Part shown: in pieces, positions 59,393-64,000 of the stretch
How positions within the stretch are numbered: the stretch's first letter is position 1
How the letters are laid out: every line of letters begins with the position of its first letter
Source of the DNA: Gymnothorax reevesii
Lineage: Eukaryota > Chordata > Actinopteri > Anguilliformes > Muraenidae
Assembly: GCA_029721435.1 (NCBI GenBank)
Contig: CM056574.1
Location: 72,149,501-72,213,500, forward strand
Length of the DNA: 64,000 nucleotides
Direction of reading: 5' to 3'
Translations under genes and position numbers: made by a program
Notes under the pieces: model-generated
What the model was told of the DNA's origin: nothing
The model's database searches: none
What the model saw: only the letters and a program-made list of their open reading frames with translations

Positions 59393-59610
59393 CTTCTTCT
59401 GGTTTAACGGAGGTTTACATCCAGCTTATTGGTGCATTATCGCCACCTTCTGTTCCGGAGTGTGGACCAGACAATAGCCTATACATTCTAACTCCTTAAT
59501 CTGACTTAATCAAACACAATATTATGCGCAAAAAAAAAAAAAAACTTACTTTAAACTTTCCACACCCATTTCATCTACAACCACCCTATTCTTTTATCCC
59601 TGCTTATCCA

Positions 59611-60085
59611 TCAGATTCCAATATAAACCCCTGTCCCCCTTAAGAAATCTATCAGTGCCCTAATCTGTGCCCCTTCTCCCATATGTAGCAATCCTTTTAA
59701 TGTAAATTCCTGTACCCCAGCATCCTTCGTCTTATTAATCATCTCCTGTCTCTGTACTTCATACCTCCTACACCTCAAAACTACATGCTCCACTGACTCC
59801 TCCTCATCCTGACATTCTTCACACAAGCCTGTCTGGTGCTTCCCCATCAATTTCAATGTCTTATTTAATGCACTATGCCCCAACCTTAACCTTGTCAACA
59901 CAATCTCTTCTCTCCTGTGTCCACTGCACATCCTCCCACCTCTAACACTATTTTGAATTGGATAAAAATGCCTCCCTTTCTCCTCCATCCTACCTTTCTT
60001 GCCACATTGCATTGGTCTTTTCCCAGACTACACTTTTAACTTCAGCTTTGCTGATACTGACCTGCATTTCTACATTTCCTTTCAT
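59611..60085 (-). pseudogene. LINE copy 1 ORF2 C-terminus with CCHC-like motif
   Basis: The segment NKTLKLMGKHQTGLCEECQD continues EEESVEHVVLRCRRYE, giving CX2C..H..C, the Cys/His motif typical of I/Jockey-type ORF2 C-termini. It is separated from RNase H by a stop at about 60,086 and a frame change. The ORF ends at 59,611. Confidence 0.85.
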
Positions 60086-61228
60086 TTAAGCTCTCTTAGC
60101 CAACTCATCCGCCCTCTCATTCCCCCTCACCCCTACATGCGCTGGAACCCACATAAACTTTACCTGACCTCCCTGATTAACTATTCTTGTTATTGACTGG
60201 AGGACTAAATACAGGATGTCTTGACGGCTGTTTGAAGGGAATGACCTTAGACTTGCTAGCACTGAAGATGAATCTGAACATACCAATGCCTCATCCAGAC
60301 CAACTTTCTCCATCCACCGTAACGCAACCAACACTGCCACCATTTCCACTGTGTACACTCCTAACTTATTGTTTGGTCTTCTATTAATCCCTATTCCTTT
60401 TGCCGGTACTGCCACCCCAAATCCTGTCGCTCCTGTCTCAGGCTGTTTAGCACCATCTGTAAATAGATGTGTAAAATCATTATACTCTGTTATTACATGA
60501 CATCTAAACGCACCTACCAAATCAATCATATCCTTTTCCTTTCTTTTAGCCTCTAACAAATACCAATCAACCTCAGGCCATTCAAGCATCCATGGAGCCA
60601 CCTCTGGATAAACTACTGTTGGTCTTAAATTCAGATTAAATACTCCAAATTCTTTTGCAATATTATTCGCTACTCGAGCAAAGTTTTGCCTCTGGCTCCT
60701 CCCATCCTCCCAGCACTCCTGGAAGACTCCCTTCATGGGATGAGAATCATTGTGCCCCATAAAATTAACCCAGTAGTTCCTCAGTAATTGCCTCCTCCTG
60801 ATTTCTAGAGGTATTTCACCCAATTCTACCAGTAGTGCAGGAACTGGTGAAGTCTTAATTTCCCCACTATACACTCTCAAAGCCTGTGTCTGAATTACAT
60901 CTAATTTGTTTAAAAGAGGCTTAGCTGCTGACCCATAAGCCACACTGCCATAATCAACTACAGACCTTTTCAGTGCTACATATAGCCTCTTCAATGCTGA
61001 ACAACTTGCACCCCATTCCCTTCTAGTACAACATCTCAAAACATTTATTACCTTTTTGCACTTTTCTTCAATTCTCCTAATATGATCTGCCCATGTTAGC
61101 CGTGAATCAAAAAGAACTCCCAGAAATTTAAATGATCCAACCCTTTCTAAAGTTTCCTTATACATCTTCAACTTCATCCCTTCCTCAACTCTTTTCCTTG
61201 TGAAAAATACTGTTTGTGTTTTTTCCAC
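60086..61228 (-). pseudogene. LINE copy 1 RT thumb and RNase H
   Basis: A 380-codon open segment. The first part (KFLGVLFDSRLTWADHIRRI) is the RT palm/thumb end. RNase H follows: HLFTDGAKQPETG (Asp), VYTVEMVAVLVALRW (Glu), CSDSSSVLASLRS (Asp) and WVPAHVGVRGNERADELAKR (Asp), so all four acidic positions are present. It is the best preserved enzymatic domain in the window. A stop at its end separates it from the C-terminal part. Confidence 0.95.
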
Positions 61229-61268
61229 TGAAAACCTATACCCTCAATCATACCCCTACTGCACCACT

Positions 61269-61916
61269 TCATATTGCACCTTGAACTTTCCTTATAGTGT
61301 GCTCCATGTTCCTCCCTCTTTTCCATAAAGCCCCATCATCTGCAAAAAGTGATCTGCCTATATCTGCTGCCACTTTTGAAAATATATCGTTGATCATGAT
61401 GATAAAGAGTAGCGGACTTATCACACTTCCTTGAGGTGTACCATTTCCGACTGTATGCTGACTTGACATTTCTGACCCAATCCGTACTTGGATTTTTCTT
61501 CCAAATAAAAAATCTTTAATCCAATTGAAAACTCCCCCCCCAACACCCATCTTATGCATTTTTATCAACATCCCCTCCTTACACATCATATCATAAGCTT
61601 TCTCAATGTCAAAAAACACTGCAATAACTGACTCTTTATTTGCCTGGGCCTTCCCTATTTCAGACTCTAACCATACCACTGAATCCATGGTATTCCTGCC
61701 TTTCCTGAAACCACTCTGATAATCTGCCAAAAGTCCCCTCTTTTCAAGTTCATATGACAACCTTTCCATTATCATCCTTTCCATTACCTTGCATATATTT
61801 GATGTCAATGCTATTGGTCTGTAACTAGTGGGTTTGGATGGATCTTTGCCAGGTTTTCTTATCGGAATCAATAATGCTTCTTTCCAAGCTCCTGGTAACC
61901 TTCCCTCCTCCCACAC
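61269..61916 (-). pseudogene. LINE copy 1 reverse transcriptase
   Basis: The motifs are SYRPIALTSNICKVMERMIM, QSGFRKGRNTMDSV, AVFFDIEKAYDMM (catalytic Asp), GTPQGSVISPLLFIIMIND and SLFADDGAL (the DD pair intact). It is open for 215 codons and continues in other frames upstream (61,929-62,288) and downstream (61,228). It copies LINE RNA at a nicked target in intact members. Confidence 0.95.
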
Positions 61917-61928
61917 TTTGTTATATAG

Positions 61929-63233
61929 CTACAGCAACTTCACTAATGCTCCTTTCCCCAAATACTTAAACATGATGTAACACACCTGATCTTTCCCTGG
62001 AGAAGTTGGTCGTGATCTCTTAATAGCCCTCATCATCTCTGCCAAGGTAAATGGCTCATCGATCATGCTAGTTGTATTTTCCCTCCTGTTTAAAATCCCT
62101 GTATACTGAGTCCTAGTTCTTTCTCTTCTCCGTTTCCCTTCTTCTGACAAATTTTCTAAGCTGTGCACCTTTACGAAAGCCTTCGCCATGTTCTCTGCCT
62201 TTTCACTGTTGGATACTGCCGCCTCCTCCTCAGATGTTATGACCGGATATTCCCATTCCCTTCTGTCCCCTCCCATTTTCTTTATCATTCCTCATACCTC
62301 TCCCATTGGTGTAGTTCTTCCTAACTCATCACAGAAATTCCTCCAGCGTGCCTAGCTTGACGTATTGTTCTTCTCACCACTGCCTGTGCCTTTTTGTACT
62401 GAATCAAATTCTGCAGGTTATGGGTTCTTTTAACTAGTCTGAATGCTCTGTTCCTGTTCCTGAAGTTACCCATTTATTTATTTCATCAATATCTCCAAGC
62501 ATTTCTATCCTGTTCATTGATTCCTCACTTAATCTCTGAAACTCATCCCAATCTGCTTTTTTAAATACCCATATTACAATTCCCCCACTTCTTCTCATTT
62601 CTACTCTCTCCCCCATCATACATAAGACTGGGTAGTGATCACTTCCTATTGTTGATGCTGTCCATACTTCCCAGTTACTGATTCCTCCCAATGTACAGTG
62701 TTTGACACTAAAGTTATATCCAATGCTGACTCAGTACCTGCTGCTATGTTTACCCTTGTTCCTCTGCCATCATTCACACACACAAAATCCCTTTCATCCA
62801 TCAAATCTTCAATGACCTGTCCATTCTTGTCTGTCTGTAACCCTCCCCACACCGTGCTGTGAGCATTGAAATCTCAACCCAACCTCTTACATAGCTTATA
62901 GTAGTTGATTATAACCACTTTCTCTCCTCTTTCCCATACTTCCACCAATACATATTCCTGGTCCACTCCCATTTCCAATAGCTTACATGGAATATTTTGT
63001 TTAATAAATGTAGCACAACCTCCTCCTCCTCCTTGACTTCTGTCTTTCCTTATCACTGTATACCCGTGTAACACAAAGTCTAGATTTGGTTTTAACCACG
63101 TCTCCTGCATGCATATTACATCTGGTTTTGCATCCATCTCTTAAATGAAATTCTTGAATTCCTGTCCATTAACTAGTAAGCTTCTAGCATTCCATTGTAG
63201 GATTATTACCATAATTAATATTACCCAACCCAT
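61929..63233 (-). pseudogene. LINE copy 1 ORF2 N-terminus: EEP endonuclease and linker
   Basis: The ATG at 63,231-63,233 opens ILQWNARSLLVNGQEFKNFI, a stop, then MDAKPDVICMQETWLKPNLD (QET catalytic region). VIRKDRSQGGGGGCATFIKQ follows. After frame changes come DLMDERDFVCVNDGRGTR and ALDITLVSNTV, then GSDHYPVLCMMGERVEM (SDH catalytic box) near 62,650. The linker FTLAEMMRAIKRSRPTSPGK DQV leads into the RT. At least three frame breaks occur. Confidence 0.85.
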
Positions 63234-63478
63234 GGCGTTTCCTGACTTGACTGATTAGTGAGATTGTCCCTCACTTCTTCCCATGTCAGTCCCATTAATC
63301 CCAAATGATGCACTGCTACTTTAACAATCAGCTGGATTTTTACACTTTTTGATTTCACCTAAGCCGTACTGTTCACCATCCCTGCAACGAATGTTACCAA
63401 ATCCCTTTTATCCACATATATCCTGTCATTTGTTGTTTGTTGCCCCTCTCGACTTCCCATTAGACCTTTATCATTAGT

Positions 63479-63826
63479 TCAACTATTCCGCCCCCTTGAC
63501 ACTCTTACAGCTTCAGCATATGACATCTTTCTTTCCTCTCTTACTTTTTGGATATTATTCTCCCTTTTCATAACCTCACAACCTCCATATGCCACGTTAT
63601 GGGCTCCTCCACAGTTACAACATTTTGGTTGCACCCCTGTTCTACACTTTCCATACTCATGATCTCCCCCACATCTAGCACATCTCCCCTTCTCCTTGCA
63701 ATTTTTGGCTACGTGTCCAAACCTTTGACAATTAAAGCATCTTAATGGTTTTGGTGAATAAACTCTCACTGGGTAACACTTAAAACCCAGGAAAACTTTC
63801 TTTGGCACACTCTCTCCTTCAAACAC
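63479..63826 (-). pseudogene. LINE copy 1 ORF1 with three zinc knuckles
   Basis: ORF1 proteins of I-group LINEs bind element RNA. Three CCHC-type knuckles are visible: CFNCQRFGHVAKNC, CARCGGDHEYGKC and CCNCGGAHNVAYGGC (residues about 34-90). PKPLRCFNCQRFGH is the classic gag-like entry. A stop codon lies a few codons upstream of the Met used here (near 63,830), and homologous reading continues toward the window edge, so the true start is further 5'. The C-terminus ends RVSRGRNS. Confidence 0.9.
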
Positions 63827-64000
63827 AATTCACTCGTTTGTCACTTTCCCACTAAGTTACACACAGAATGAACATTTTTGACAAGCAGAACTAACAAAAA
63901 GAAAGTTTTTGAAAAAGGGCATATCTTCACTTCAGAAGCTTATATTCACTTCCAAATGGCCAAACAAGCACATTGGACCAAACGATACCATATATGCATT

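Larger units (their letters stand above)
59362..64000 (-). mobile_element. I-group LINE copy 1 (5' end outside window)
   Basis: The (GAA)n tail is at 59,362-59,400, then 3' UTR, ORF2 (endonuclease, RT, RNase H, C-terminal Cys/His segment) and ORF1 with zinc knuckles. The presence of RNase H places it in the I-type group of LINEs (I/Nimb-like). Several frame changes and stops make it inactive. The 3' UTR segment CGGAGTGTGGACCAGAC is shared with copy 2 at about 55,062. Confidence 0.9.

Overview
The window is vertebrate, almost certainly teleost fish, intergenic DNA made mostly of transposable elements and tandem repeats. No complete host gene was recognised. The organism call rests on element types seen together: Tc1-like transposons flanked by TA, hAT elements, a Penelope-like element with a GIY-YIG domain, a tRNA-derived SINE whose body looks like the zebrafish DANA group, a Rex3-type RTE LINE ending in (GATG)n, and RNase H-bearing I-group LINEs. 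Species cannot be fixed from the sequence. Most reading frames are short shadows of repeats; the longer ones are decayed transposases, reverse transcriptases or gag.

Layout. 1-12,260: head-to-tail array of large non-coding repeat modules (plus strand), each made of sub-units of about 915 bp with a GC-rich hairpin head and a terminus reading CTGCTTGCAGCTTTAATTA. 12,350-14,510: dispersed repeat, a GC-rich LINE-5'UTR-like block, and unassigned DNA. 14,510-16,205: internally deleted LINE (plus). 16,206-18,609: 5' LTR and SCAN-like gag of a Ty3/gypsy element (minus), its LTR split by a CR1/L2-like LINE. 18,838-19,293: Rex3 3' end. 19,431-20,940: another hairpin-headed repeat carrying a 260-bp MITE. 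20,941-23,584: mostly unassigned, with two phase-compatible exon-like blocks. 23,585-31,481: three more of the large modules, now on the minus strand, so the two arrays form a huge inverted pair about 12 kb apart.

31,560-48,010: a 43-bp-type minisatellite in four blocks, two of them separated by hAT elements that carry identical 8-bp target duplications. Between the second and third blocks lie three Tc1-like elements, a split LINE, a Tc1 fragment, a Penelope-like 3' end with a hammerhead-like core, and a gypsy LTR/gag fragment. 48,275-55,000: MITEs, a SINE, dispersed repeats and a nested TIR element. 55,003-64,000: two copies of an I-group LINE (minus). The older copy is broken by insertions; the other runs off the right edge and retains zinc-knuckle ORF1, endonuclease, reverse transcriptase and RNase H segments.

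These elements do not cooperate in a pathway. Their relation is historical: successive insertion, internal deletion and recombination. I found no CRISPR array, operon or defence system. The most unusual content is the higher-order module array, its head-hairpin variants and its dense ETS-like motifs.
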